Origin: CAYSPU01 sp964432995
Lineage (GTDB): Bacteria > Verrucomicrobiota > Verrucomicrobiia > Limisphaerales > JAHDYP01
DNA: 12,886 nucleotides
Assembly: GCA_964432995.1 (NCBI GenBank)
Contig: CAYSPU010000172.1
Coordinates: forward strand, 1-12,886
Direction of reading: 5' to 3'
The notes under the pieces were generated by a model. That model was not told where the DNA came from. It did not search any database and saw nothing but the letters and a program-made list of their open reading frames with translations. This document shows, piece after piece, positions 1 through 7,106 of the stretch. Each line of letters opens with the position of its first letter. Within the stretch, counting starts at the first letter, position 1. The position numbers and the translations under genes were made by a program.

Positions 1-2
1 TG

Positions 3-596
3 ACCGGGCACCAGGCGCGGCGGCGCGATGAGGCGGGGCTCCATTCCTACAACCACAACCTGGACACGTCGCCCGAGTACTACAAGACGATCATCACCAC
101 CCGGACGCAAGCCGACCGGCTGAAGACCATCGGGCGGCTGCGCAAGACCGAGGTTTCCGTCTGCTGCGGCGGGATTGTGGGGATGGGCGAGAGCCGCGCG
201 GACCGCATCGCGTTGCTGCAGACGCTGGCCAGCCTCCGGCCACATCCGGAATCCGTTCCCATCAATCTCCTGGCCAAGATCCCGGGCACGCCGCTGGAGA
301 ACGTGCCGGATCTCGCCTTTTCCGAGGTGCTGCGCACCATCGCGACCGCCCGGTTGCTGATGCCGCGATCGGTCGTGCGCCTGGCGGCCGGGCGGGCGCG
401 GCTGAGTGCGGCCGAGCAAGCACTCTGTTTCTTGGCTGGCGCGAACAGCGTCTTCTCGAGTGAGACCCGCGTCATGTTGACGGAGAAGGTCCCGTCGCCG
501 GATTACGAGGCGGACCGCCTGCTGCTGGAGACGCTGGGGCTCAGGATGCGACGTCCGGTCGTTCGCCGGGGCAAGCGCCGGCTTGCGCGGTGCTGA
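3..596 (+). CDS. bioB: Biotin synthase, C-terminal part (5' end outside window)
   Basis: Biotin synthase is a radical-SAM enzyme that inserts sulfur into dethiobiotin in the last step of biotin synthesis. The reading frame is already open at the left edge, so the start and the CxxxCxxC [4Fe-4S]/SAM motif lie outside. Visible family signatures, in order: YNHNLDTSPEYY; the ITTRT.ADRL stretch; VCCGGIVGMGE, whose first Cys matches the third Cys ligand of the [2Fe-2S] sulfur-donor cluster (C188 in E. coli); ESVPINLLAKIPGTPL; RLAAGR, whose Arg matches the unusual Arg cluster ligand; and the CFLAGANSVF segment near the end. The tail after the LGL motif is short and Arg-rich. The key residues that can be seen are intact, so the enzyme is probably functional. 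A 149-bp gap separates it from thiH on the same strand. It is not ThiH-like or HydE-like, because the YNHNLDTS and ANS.F motifs are specific to BioB. Confidence 0.95.
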   Translation, partial: TGHQARRRDEAGLHSYNHNLDTSPEYYKTIITTRTQADRLKTIGRLRKTEVSVCCGGIVGMGESRADRIALLQTLASLRPHPESVPINLLAKIPGTPLENVPDLAFSEVLRTIATARLLMPRSVVRLAAGRARLSAAEQALCFLAGANSVFSSETRVMLTEKVPSPDYEADRLLLETLGLRMRRPVVRRGKRRLARC

Positions 597-745
597 CGCG
601 CTCGGATCCGGCCCAATCCATGCCCGATTGCCGTGGGCACGCCGTGGGCCAGCCTCGAGGGGCACGCGCTGGAGCCGGGCTTGGGCGCAGACTTGGGGCG
701 CAGGGCGGTGCTCGACAAGCCCGGACCCTTTGTTAGGTTTTCACC

Positions 746-1969
746 GTGAGTTTTGCGGACGAGTTGCACAACCTCCCGCTCGACCGCCTGCTGGAGGCAG
801 GGCGGGAGTCGACGTCGGCGGCAGCGGAGCGGTCCCTGGCGGAGGGTCCCGTGAGCCTGGAGGATTTTGCCCGCCTGATTTCGCCGGCGGCGGCGCGCTG
901 TCTGCCCGAAATGGCGGCTCGCGCCCGGCAGTTGACCCAGCGGAGGTTTGGGCGGGTGATCCGGCTGTTTGCGCCCCTCTATTTGTCGAACGAGTGCGTC
1001 AACAACTGCCGCTATTGCGGTTTCTCGCGGGACAACCCGATTCTGCGGGTGACGCTTTCGGTGGAGGAGGTGATGCGGGAGGGGCGGGCGTTGGTGGCGC
1101 AGGGTTTTCGCAACCTGTTGTTGGTTGCCGGCGAACACCCGCGTTTCGTCTCGGGGAGGTACCTCGCGGATTGTATCTGCGCGCTGCACGCCGAAGTGCC
1201 GAGCCTGTCGCTCGAGATTGGGCCGCTGGAGACGGCGGCCTATCGGCCGTTGGTCGAGGCGGGAGCGGAAGGCTTGGTGATCTACCAGGAGACCTACGAG
1301 CCGGCGGTCTACGCGGAAGTGCATCCGTCGGGCCCGAAGCGGGATTTCGGCAGGCGCCTGGAGACTCCGGAACGCGCGTATGCGGCCGGCTTTCGGCGTC
1401 TGGGCATTGGGGCGCTCTTCGGTCTGGCGGACTGGCGGAAGGAAGCGCTCTGCGTGGCGGCCCACGCCGCGTATCTCCAGCGGAATTGCTGGAAGGCGTT
1501 CCTGACCATTTCGCTGCCGCGCTTGCGCCCGTGTGCGGGCGGTTTTGAGCCGCGGACAACCATGAGCGACCGCGAGTTGGCGCAGTTGGTGTGCGCCTTG
1601 CGCCTGCTGTTTCCCGACGTCGGGCTGGTGCTGTCGACGCGGGAGTCGTCGCGGCTTCGTGACGGACTGATGCCGCTGGGGATCACGTTGCTGAGCGCGG
1701 GCAGCCACACCGAACCGGGGGGCTACACCGGCGCGGGACGCGAGAAGCTGCACCGCACCGAGAAGGGGCGGATTGTGGAGGCGGGAGCGAGCGAATGGGC
1801 GCCGGGTGAAGCGGCGTCCGGCGGCGGAGCGACCGTGCAGTTCAACGTCGCCGATCACCGGTCGGCGGCGCAGGTTGCGGAACAAATCCGGCGTGCCGGA
1901 TATGAACCGGTGTGGAAGGACTGGGACGCAGCCTTGGCCGGCGGAGCGACGCCGGGAGGTGGAGCATGA
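746..1969 (+). CDS. thiH: 2-iminoacetate (dehydroglycine) synthase ThiH
   Basis: ThiH is a radical-SAM tyrosine lyase. It cleaves tyrosine to p-cresol and dehydroglycine, which ThiG uses to build the thiazole ring of thiamin. The 407-residue length fits the family. The [4Fe-4S]/SAM motif is CVNNCRYC (Cys84, Cys88, Cys91), preceded by FAPLYLSN, a typical ThiH lead-in. Further family features are the LVAGEHP segment, the VYQET-like IYQETYEP segment, the IGALFGL.DWR block and the C-terminal ISLPRLRPC and STRES blocks. The start is GTG at 746, with a weak SD-like TAGG about 9 bases upstream; no ATG gives a full-length protein. The stop overlaps the thiS start (ATGA), so the two are probably translationally coupled. 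ThiH needs strongly reducing conditions, whereas aerobes often use ThiO, so this hints at an anaerobic or facultative lifestyle (inference). Confidence 0.94.
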   Translation: MSFADELHNLPLDRLLEAGRESTSAAAERSLAEGPVSLEDFARLISPAAARCLPEMAARARQLTQRRFGRVIRLFAPLYLSNECVNNCRYCGFSRDNPILRVTLSVEEVMREGRALVAQGFRNLLLVAGEHPRFVSGRYLADCICALHAEVPSLSLEIGPLETAAYRPLVEAGAEGLVIYQETYEPAVYAEVHPSGPKRDFGRRLETPERAYAAGFRRLGIGALFGLADWRKEALCVAAHAAYLQRNCWKAFLTISLPRLRPCAGGFEPRTTMSDRELAQLVCALRLLFPDVGLVLSTRESSRLRDGLMPLGITLLSAGSHTEPGGYTGAGREKLHRTEKGRIVEAGASEWAPGEAASGGGATVQFNVADHRSAAQVAEQIRRAGYEPVWKDWDAALAGGATPGGGA

Positions 1970-2175
1970 GCCGGGGGCGGGTGGTGGCCAATGGCCAGGA
2001 AGTGGAGGCCGAGTTGCCGTGCAGCCTGGAGGCATGGTTGGCGGCACGAGGTTTGCCGCCGCGGAGCGTGGTCGTGGAACTCAACGGGGACGCAGTGGCG
2101 CCCTCCGAATTCGGCCGGCGCCAGATCGAGGACGGCGACCGACTGGAAGTGGTCCGGATCGTGGCCGGGGGATAG
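1966..2175 (+). CDS. thiS: Thiazole-synthesis sulfur carrier ThiS
   Basis: This is a 69-residue ubiquitin-fold (MoaD/ThiS) sulfur carrier. ThiF adenylates its C-terminal Gly-Gly; the resulting thiocarboxylate gives sulfur to ThiG for the thiamin thiazole ring. Visible features are the N-terminal VVANGQEVE strand (family form: .NG...), the LEAWLAARGL helix, VVVELNGDAVAP (the VAVE.NG..V block), the DGDRLEVVRIVAGG tail and the terminal Gly-Gly directly before the stop. The ATG at 1966 is chosen because it overlaps the thiH stop by 4 bp, has GGGAGGTGG just upstream, and gives the normal family length. An upstream in-frame ATG at 1912 would add an unrelated 18-residue extension lying inside thiH. 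ThiG, ThiF and ThiE are not nearby in the visible sequence. Confidence 0.93.
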   Translation: MSRGRVVANGQEVEAELPCSLEAWLAARGLPPRSVVVELNGDAVAPSEFGRRQIEDGDRLEVVRIVAGG

Positions 2176-2189
2176 CCCGGGAATCCCCC
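2167..2189 (+). terminator. Hairpin overlapping the thiS stop codon
   Basis: GGGGGAT at 2167-2173 pairs perfectly with ATCCCCC at 2183-2189 around a 9-base loop. The hairpin spans the TAG stop of thiS (2173-2175). It is the only clear stem at the end of the bioB-thiHS group and could slow or end transcription or protect the 3' end. No T-run follows, so it is not a classical intrinsic terminator. Confidence 0.3.
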
Positions 2190-2304
2190 GCCGGGAATGC
2201 GGGGTGGATTGGCCGGTTCGGGAAAGCGGCCGCATGCCGGAGCGGGGTGGCGTGTGGCCGGGGCGGCGACGGTAGTTTGGCGGAAACACAAAGTGAAGAT
2301 CGCT

Positions 2305-3612
2305 ATGCGAAAACGATGGCAGAAATGGGCGGGCGGCGTCGTGTTGGCATTTGGGGTGTTGATGGTCTGGGCGGTTTGGGCTTCGGCCCAGACGGTGCCT
2401 TCGAATGCGGCGGCGGCATCGCCAGCAGGCATGACGGGTCCGTCGGCGGACGAGAGGCCATACACGCTGGGCGGGCTTGACGAGGGACAACTGACGTTCG
2501 GATTGAAGAACATCGAGTTCCTGCGCGATCACCGGCTGCTGGGGGAGCCGCTGTGGAAGTATGTGGCTTCGATCATCTACCTGTTTCTGGCGTTCTATGG
2601 TTCGCGGCTGTTGGACGCGTTGATTCAGATGGTGTTTCGTCGTTGGGCGGCCAAGACGAAGACACAGCTCGACGATCTGGTGCTGAAGCTGTTGCGGGGA
2701 CCGGTCAAGGTGGTGGCGTTCGTCATTCTGGTGCACATCGGCTTGAACGTGTTCACCTGGCAGCCCTGGGTGAAGCGCTACTTGTCGAACGGCCTCAAGA
2801 TCGTGGTGGCGATTTCGCTGACGTACGTGGTGGTGAAGTTGGTCGATGTGCTGTTGGCGCTCTGGCAGGCGCGGCTGCAAGACCACAAGGACGAGCAGTT
2901 TCAGAAGCAGCTCTTTCCGATCATCCGCCGGAGCTTTCAGGTGTTCATTGTCATCGCCGCGTTCCTGGTCACCGCGCCGCAACTGGGGTTGGACATCACC
3001 GGCCTGATCGCCTCGCTCTCGATCGGGGGCCTGGCGCTCGGCCTCGCCGCACAAGACACCCTGGCCAACCTGTTTGGGGCCGTCGCCGTGCTTGTGGACA
3101 AACCATTCCACGTCGGCGACCGCATCCAACTGGATTCCGTGGATGGTGTGGTGGAAGACATCGGCTTTCGAAGCACTCGCGTGCGGAACCTGGACGGCCA
3201 CGTGGTCACCGTCCCGAACAAGACAGTTGGGAACGCCACGATTACCAATATCACGCGCCGGCCGAATATCCGGACGATCATGAATCTGGGGATCACCTAC
3301 AACTCGAGCCGGGCACAGATCGAGCAGGCGCTGCAGATCACGCGCGAAGTCTTCCGCAGCCACCCGAACACCCACGACGTCTGGGTGAGCTTCAACAAAT
3401 ACATGGATTTCTCGCTGAACTTGCAGGTCATCCACTGGTGGAACAACACGGACTACCGGGCCTACCTCGATGGGCTGGAGGCGATGAACCTCCAGCTCAA
3501 GGAGCGTTTTGACGCTGCCGGCCTGGAGTTTGCCTTCCCGACGCAGACGATCTACGTCAAGTCCGACGCCGGGGGGCCACCGCCTCCGGCGGCACCGGAG
3601 ATCGCAACCTGA
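2305..3612 (+). CDS. MscS-family mechanosensitive ion channel
   Basis: This is a small-conductance mechanosensitive channel of the inner membrane, which releases solutes under hypo-osmotic shock. The 435-residue protein opens with a signal sequence (RKRWQKW, a hydrophobic stretch, then ASA-Q near residue 29) and a short low-complexity periplasmic segment to about residue 75. Membrane helices lie at roughly 86-108, 134-152, 163-186 and 208-227. The Gly/Ala-rich pore helix (about 230-263, with SIGGLALGLAAQDTLANLFG) is the diagnostic MscS element. The beta domain follows (about 266-318, with DKPFHVGDRI, GVVEDIGFRSTRVR and VPNKTVGNATITN). The alpha/beta C-domain ends in FAFPTQTIYV, then a Pro-rich tail. 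The ATG at 2305 was chosen because the signal sequence begins there; an in-frame GTG at 2293 would add only four residues. The gene is larger than E. coli MscS (286 aa), as in MscS homologues with extra helices. It is tail to tail with the next gene, 13 bp apart. Confidence 0.9.
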   Translation: MRKRWQKWAGGVVLAFGVLMVWAVWASAQTVPSNAAAASPAGMTGPSADERPYTLGGLDEGQLTFGLKNIEFLRDHRLLGEPLWKYVASIIYLFLAFYGSRLLDALIQMVFRRWAAKTKTQLDDLVLKLLRGPVKVVAFVILVHIGLNVFTWQPWVKRYLSNGLKIVVAISLTYVVVKLVDVLLALWQARLQDHKDEQFQKQLFPIIRRSFQVFIVIAAFLVTAPQLGLDITGLIASLSIGGLALGLAAQDTLANLFGAVAVLVDKPFHVGDRIQLDSVDGVVEDIGFRSTRVRNLDGHVVTVPNKTVGNATITNITRRPNIRTIMNLGITYNSSRAQIEQALQITREVFRSHPNTHDVWVSFNKYMDFSLNLQVIHWWNNTDYRAYLDGLEAMNLQLKERFDAAGLEFAFPTQTIYVKSDAGGPPPPAAPEIAT

Positions 3613-3625
3613 CCGGAGGCGTCGG

Positions 3626-3991
3626 TCATTTCCACAAGACAAGGCGCAGGCCGACGGCGATGAGGAAGAGGCCAAACACTTGTTTCAAGGTGCCGGCGGC
3701 GAACCTGGTGGTCAGCCAGGCGCCGAGATAGCCCCCGACGATGGCACAGGGAACCAGGGCGAGGGCGACACGCCATTCGACCTGGCCCTGCGCGGCATGT
3801 TTCCAGGCACCGGTCAGGGCGGTGGGGATGATGACCAGCAACGAGGTGCCAATCGCCTGTTTGATGTCGCGGATGGGCGGACTCAGCAGCAGCAGCATGG
3901 CGGGCACCATGACGACGCCTCCTCCGACGCCGAAGAGCCCGCTGGTGATGCCGCCGACGAGGCCGATCAGGGAGGCGATCAGGTAGTTCAT
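3626..3991 (-). CDS. Half-length TauE/SafE-type membrane permease
   Basis: The 121-residue hydrophobic protein matches one repeat of the TauE/SafE (former DUF81) anion/sulfite permease family. Visible motifs are the GGITSGLFGVGGGVVMVPAM glycine signature at residues 13-32, QAIGTSLLVIIPTALTGA at 45-62, and VGGYLGAWLTTRF at 85-97, followed by a last hydrophobic helix. About four membrane helices are predicted. Most family members are about 250 residues with two such repeats, so this is either a single-repeat form that dimerises or the remnant of a longer gene; I see no second repeat upstream or downstream. An in-frame ATG at 4066 would add 25 residues, but that codon lies inside the inverted-repeat element at 4064-4162 and the extension is not membrane-like, so the ATG at 3991 is preferred. 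No strong SD is visible at either start. The substrate is unknown. Confidence 0.72.
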   Translation of the reverse strand: MNYLIASLIGLVGGITSGLFGVGGGVVMVPAMLLLLSPPIRDIKQAIGTSLLVIIPTALTGAWKHAAQGQVEWRVALALVPCAIVGGYLGAWLTTRFAAGTLKQVFGLFLIAVGLRLVLWK

Positions 3992-4063
3992 GGTTCCGGT
4001 GTATTCGCCGATCGCGCTGGTGACGACAACTGTTTTCTGCGTCGCCGATCCGACGGGGGGATA

Positions 4064-4162
4064 CATCTTCCAAGTAACATGGCTGTGTCAAGTTGGACGC
4101 CGGCAGCCCCGACGTTCGGTGTTCAATGTTCGGTGTTCGACGTTCGTGCTACTTGGAAGATG
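4064..4162. repeat. Inverted-repeat-flanked miniature element
   Basis: The left end CATCTTCCAAGTAAC plus one base (4064-4079) is the inverted complement of 4147-4162 with a single mismatch, giving 16-bp arms. The 67-bp interior contains the heptamer tandem repeat at 4115-4149. There is no coding capacity of note. The layout resembles a MITE-like or palindromic interspersed element. I see no convincing target-site duplication, and no other copy lies in this window. Confidence 0.55.
4115..4149 (+). repeat. 7-bp tandem repeat, consensus TTCRRTG, five units
   Basis: The units are TTCGGTG, TTCAATG, TTCGGTG, TTCGACG and a degenerate TTCGTGC. All are exactly 7 bp with no spacer, and a partial GACG precedes them. 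A 7-bp unit returns to frame every 21 bp, so chance translations show a period of seven residues. From memory, TTCRATG/TTCGACG heptamer runs are scattered through intergenic DNA of Verrucomicrobiota and related phyla; I could not check this. Confidence 0.75.
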
Positions 4163-4579
4163 CGACCATCCGTGGGCATGAGGATCAGGCTGCTGCGCGC
4201 GCGCAAGCGCGCAGCAGCCTTTCTTCTCCCCCCCACCTCCTTGGCGTCCTCGGGCGGCTTCGCCGGCATCCATGCGTCTTTGGCCTCCTTGTTTGCACGG
4301 GAAGTGCGATCCGGTAGCAGCGACGCGAGGGCGGATTCAGGCTGGGCGCGCACCTGGGGTGCCGTGCGGGCGGGGAAAATCGGCGGTGGTCACTCTCCTT
4401 TTCCGGCCGTGACACCTCGCTCGGAAGGAGCGTGGTCGGTCCTCGGCCTTCTTCATCTTCACCTGTAGATACGCAAAGCCGGTCTCGACCTTGCCGAAAA
4501 TGTTCGCGGCGGCGCGCGAAACCTGCTGACCGGCATTTGGCGAGGACTCCGCAGACCGGCAGCCCGCGCCCGTCCAGCG
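4163..4579. other. Gene-free spacer between the permease and fucosidase genes
   Basis: About 420 bp with no reading frame that looks coding on either strand; frames are open only because of the GC content, and none shows a conserved motif. It contains the 14-bp hairpin described separately and a weaker nested pairing (4405-4409 with 4444-4448, enclosing CGCTC 4418-4422 paired with GAGCG 4428-4432). I find no clear promoter and no T-rich terminator just after the fucosidase stop. Confidence 0.5.
4187..4227 (+). terminator. Strong hairpin with T-rich tail
   Basis: AGGCTGCTGCGCGC (4187-4200) pairs perfectly with 4207-4220 around the loop GCGCAA, and TTTCTTC follows on the + strand. This is a good intrinsic terminator for rightward transcription, yet no + strand gene ends just before it; mscS ends 575 bp away. 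Read leftward the stem has no T-run. It may stop read-through transcripts antisense to the permease gene, or be part of an interspersed palindromic repeat. Confidence 0.5.
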
Positions 4580-7106
4580 TCAACGGCGGGGCTTCAGCAG
4601 ATACGTGCGGCCCGGCCGCGCGCGAAACTCGAAGGCGCCGTCGGCGCGCGCGTGGAGCGGAACCGACTTCCGGCCAAGGAAGCATTCGACCGGGGCACTG
4701 GTGCGCACGCGGCAGAGCGTGTCCTGGGTCGGATGAAGGGCGGCCTCGGTGAGTTGGCCGGCGGCCCAGGTCAGGTCAATCTCGTAGCCGCCGCGGGCGC
4801 GCAGGCCGCGGGCGCTGCCCTGCGGCCAGGCGGCCGGAAGGGCGGGCAGCAAGTGGATTTCGTCGGCGTGACTCTGCAGGAGCATTTCGGCGACGCCGGC
4901 GGTGGCGCCGAAGTTGCCATCGATTTGGAAAGGAGGATGGGTGTCGAAGAGATTGGGCAGGGTGCAATGCGCCAGGAGGTGTTGCAGGTGTTGCCAGGCC
5001 TGGTCACCGTCCTCGAGGCGGGCCGCGAAGTTGATGAGCCAGGCGCGACTCCAGCCGGTGCCGCCGCCTTTGTTGTCGAGGCGATGGTGCAGCGATTTGC
5101 GGGCGGCCTCGGCCAGGTCCGGAGTTTGGCGGAGAGTGATCTGGCGCCCGGGGTGCAGGCCGAAGAGATGCGACATGTGGCGATGACCCGGTTCGGGTTC
5201 GTCGTAGTCCTCGATCCACTCCTGCAGCCGACCTGTGCGGGGGCTGACTTGCAGCGGCGGGAGGCGACGGCGTGCGGACTCGACACGCTCCCGGAATGCG
5301 GAGTCGAACCGGCCGTCAGGTCCCAGAATGCGGTTGGCCTCGATGCAATTGGCGAACAGGTCATGGAGAATCTCCAGATCCATGGTGGCGGCGTAAGTGA
5401 ACATCGAGGTGGAGCCGTCGGGTTTGCGGAAGCTGTTTTCCGGGGAGTGTGAGGGGTTGGTGACCAGGCGGCCGGCCACGGGCGTTCCGGGTGGGGCTTC
5501 CACGAGGAAATCGAGCGCGAAGAGCGCGGCGCCTTTCATCAGCGGGTAGGCACGCTCGGCGAGGAAACGGCGGTCGCCGCTGAAGCGATAGTGCTCATAG
5601 GCATGTTGCACGGACCAGGCGGCGCCCATGGGCCAGACTCCCCAGACGCCGTCGGCGGGCGTGGTGAATCCCCAAAGGTCGGAAAGATGATGCACGACCC
5701 AGCCGTCGGCGCCGTAGTGGAGACGGGCGGTCTTGGTGCCGGAGTCGACGAGGGATTCGAGGTAGTCCAGGAACGGGAGATGGCATTCGGCGAGGTTGGC
5801 GACTTCCGCCGGCCAGTAGTTCATCTGGACGTTGATATTGAAGTGGTAATCGCTGTTCCAGGGGGCGTTGGTGTGTTCGTTCCAGAGGCCCTGCAGGTTG
5901 GCGGGAAGATCGCCCGGACGGGAGCAGCCGATGAGGAGGTAGCGGCCGTATTGGAAATAGAGGGCAGCCAAGTCCGGATCGGAGGCTCCGGCGCGCACGG
6001 CCGCCAGGCGCGCGTCGGTGGGGGTCTGCACTGCGGCCGCGGTGCGGCCCAGATCCAGGGAGACGCGGCGGAACAGGCCCTGGTGTTCGGCCACGTGGAG
6101 TCGACGCAGTTTGGAGTAGGGGAGTCGCGCGGCGGCGTCCAGCGTCCGGCGGCAGCGGACCGCGGGATCAGCCGTGAGATCATATCGGGAACGATAGCTG
6201 GTGGCCGCCGCCAGCAGCAGCGTCGCCTCGTCGGCGCCGTGCAGCCGCAGTGTCTGGCCATCGGACTCGAGCCGGCCGCCGCGGTGGAGCACGCGGAGTT
6301 GGGCTTCGAAGCGGATTCCTTTCGAGTTCAGTTCGCCGCGGAGAGCCAGGCGATCGGCGGCAGAGACGACGTTGGTGGCGCGCTCGGGTCGGGTGAGCCG
6401 GGNNNNNNNNNNCGTTGACCTGGATCTGCCCGGGTTGGCTGGCGGTCAACCGGACGGCGATGACCTGATGCGGCGCGCTGGCGAACACCTCGCGGAGGTA
6501 TTCAGTGGTTCCCTGGCGGTAACGAGTCTGCGCCACGGCCGTGTCCAGGTCCAGCGACCGGTGGTAGTCCGCATCGGCGGAGGCGCCGGGGAACTCGAGC
6601 TCCAGGTCGCCAAATGTCTGGTAGGACTTCACCCGCTCGGGGTTGCCCATCAGGCGTTCGGCCAGCTTCGTGGCTTCCTGGTTCTTGCCCTCGAAAAGGA
6701 GGCGCCGAACCTCCGGGAGGACGCCCAGGGCCTCGGGATTGGTGGTGTCCCGCAGCCAACCGTCCCAGAGGGTTTCCTCATTGAACTGGATCCGCTCGCG
6801 CTGGATGCGGCCGAAAACCATGGCGCCGAGGCGTCCGTTGCCGACGGGCAGGGCCTCATTCCAGTTCTCCGCGGGTTGTCGGTACCAGAGGAGCGCGGGG
6901 GAAAGGGGAGCCGTCGGTGCTGCCGAGAGAAGGATGGACGTTGGGGTGACGCTGAGCAGAAGCAGTGCGGCGAGGGCAAGGCGGGTTCGACGGTTCTTCG
7001 AGTGCGCGGCGAGCGGTGGTGGGGCGCCGACGTGCGGGCGCTGGTGCAGGGGCGGGGAGACGGCCGCACCGGCGTGCTCAGGGACGGACGAGGATGGAGT
7101 GAACAT
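4580..7106 (-). CDS. GH95-family alpha-L-fucosidase, secreted (interrupted by assembly gap)
   Basis: This enzyme family hydrolyses alpha-L-fucosyl (mostly 1,2-linked) or related L-sugar residues from glycans. Reading from ATG at 7106, a long polar lead is followed by KNRRTR and a hydrophobic signal segment (about residues 38-62), so export is likely. The N-domain shows WYRQPAENWNEALPVGNG, NEETLWDG and SYQTFGDLELEF. After the 10-N gap the protein resumes in another frame with RLTRPERA and GIRFEAQLRVL, then the (alpha/alpha)6 domain: NLQGLWNE, SDYHFNINVQMNYWPAE (Asn pair at about 5839 and 5833), PSHSPENSF, LQEWIEDYDE (Glu codon at 5221), GHRHMSHLFG and FQIDGNFG (Asp codon at 4921). These match the catalytic Asn, Glu and Asp of characterised GH95 enzymes. 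At about 840 residues the length is normal for the family. The start overlaps the end of the DUF1566 gene by 29 bp; no better start was found. Confidence 0.9.
6403..6412. other. Assembly gap (10 N)
   Basis: Ten undetermined bases lie inside the GH95 gene. The frame before the gap ends after QIQVN plus one base; the frame after it begins with two bases completing a codon before RLTRPE. The coding frame is kept only if the true gap is a multiple of three (including zero), so the stated length of 10 is probably a placeholder and the frame change is not evidence of a pseudogene. Confidence 0.98.

Noticed and set aside
597..745. TPP riboswitch before thiH
   Set aside because: The conserved CUGAGA and ACCUGAUCUGGAUAAUGCCAGCG-type cores are absent; only weak nested GGCCCA/TGGGCC pairing is seen.
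503..2047. 514-codon open frame on the minus strand opposite bioB, thiH and thiS
   Set aside because: It is an antisense shadow of clear genes; its product is Arg/Pro-rich and matches nothing.
1855..3675. 606-codon open frame opposite thiS and the mscS-type channel
   Set aside because: It is an antisense shadow; the channel on the + strand has unambiguous family motifs.
4163..4579. Possible degraded gene upstream of the permease (frames with KEAKDAW- or KTHGCRR-like stretches)
   Set aside because: No frame persists or matches a family I know. It may be interspersed repeat DNA, but one copy is not enough to claim that.
6403..6412. Fucosidase called as two genes or a pseudogene
   Set aside because: The only break is the run of Ns, and family motifs continue on both sides without a stop codon.
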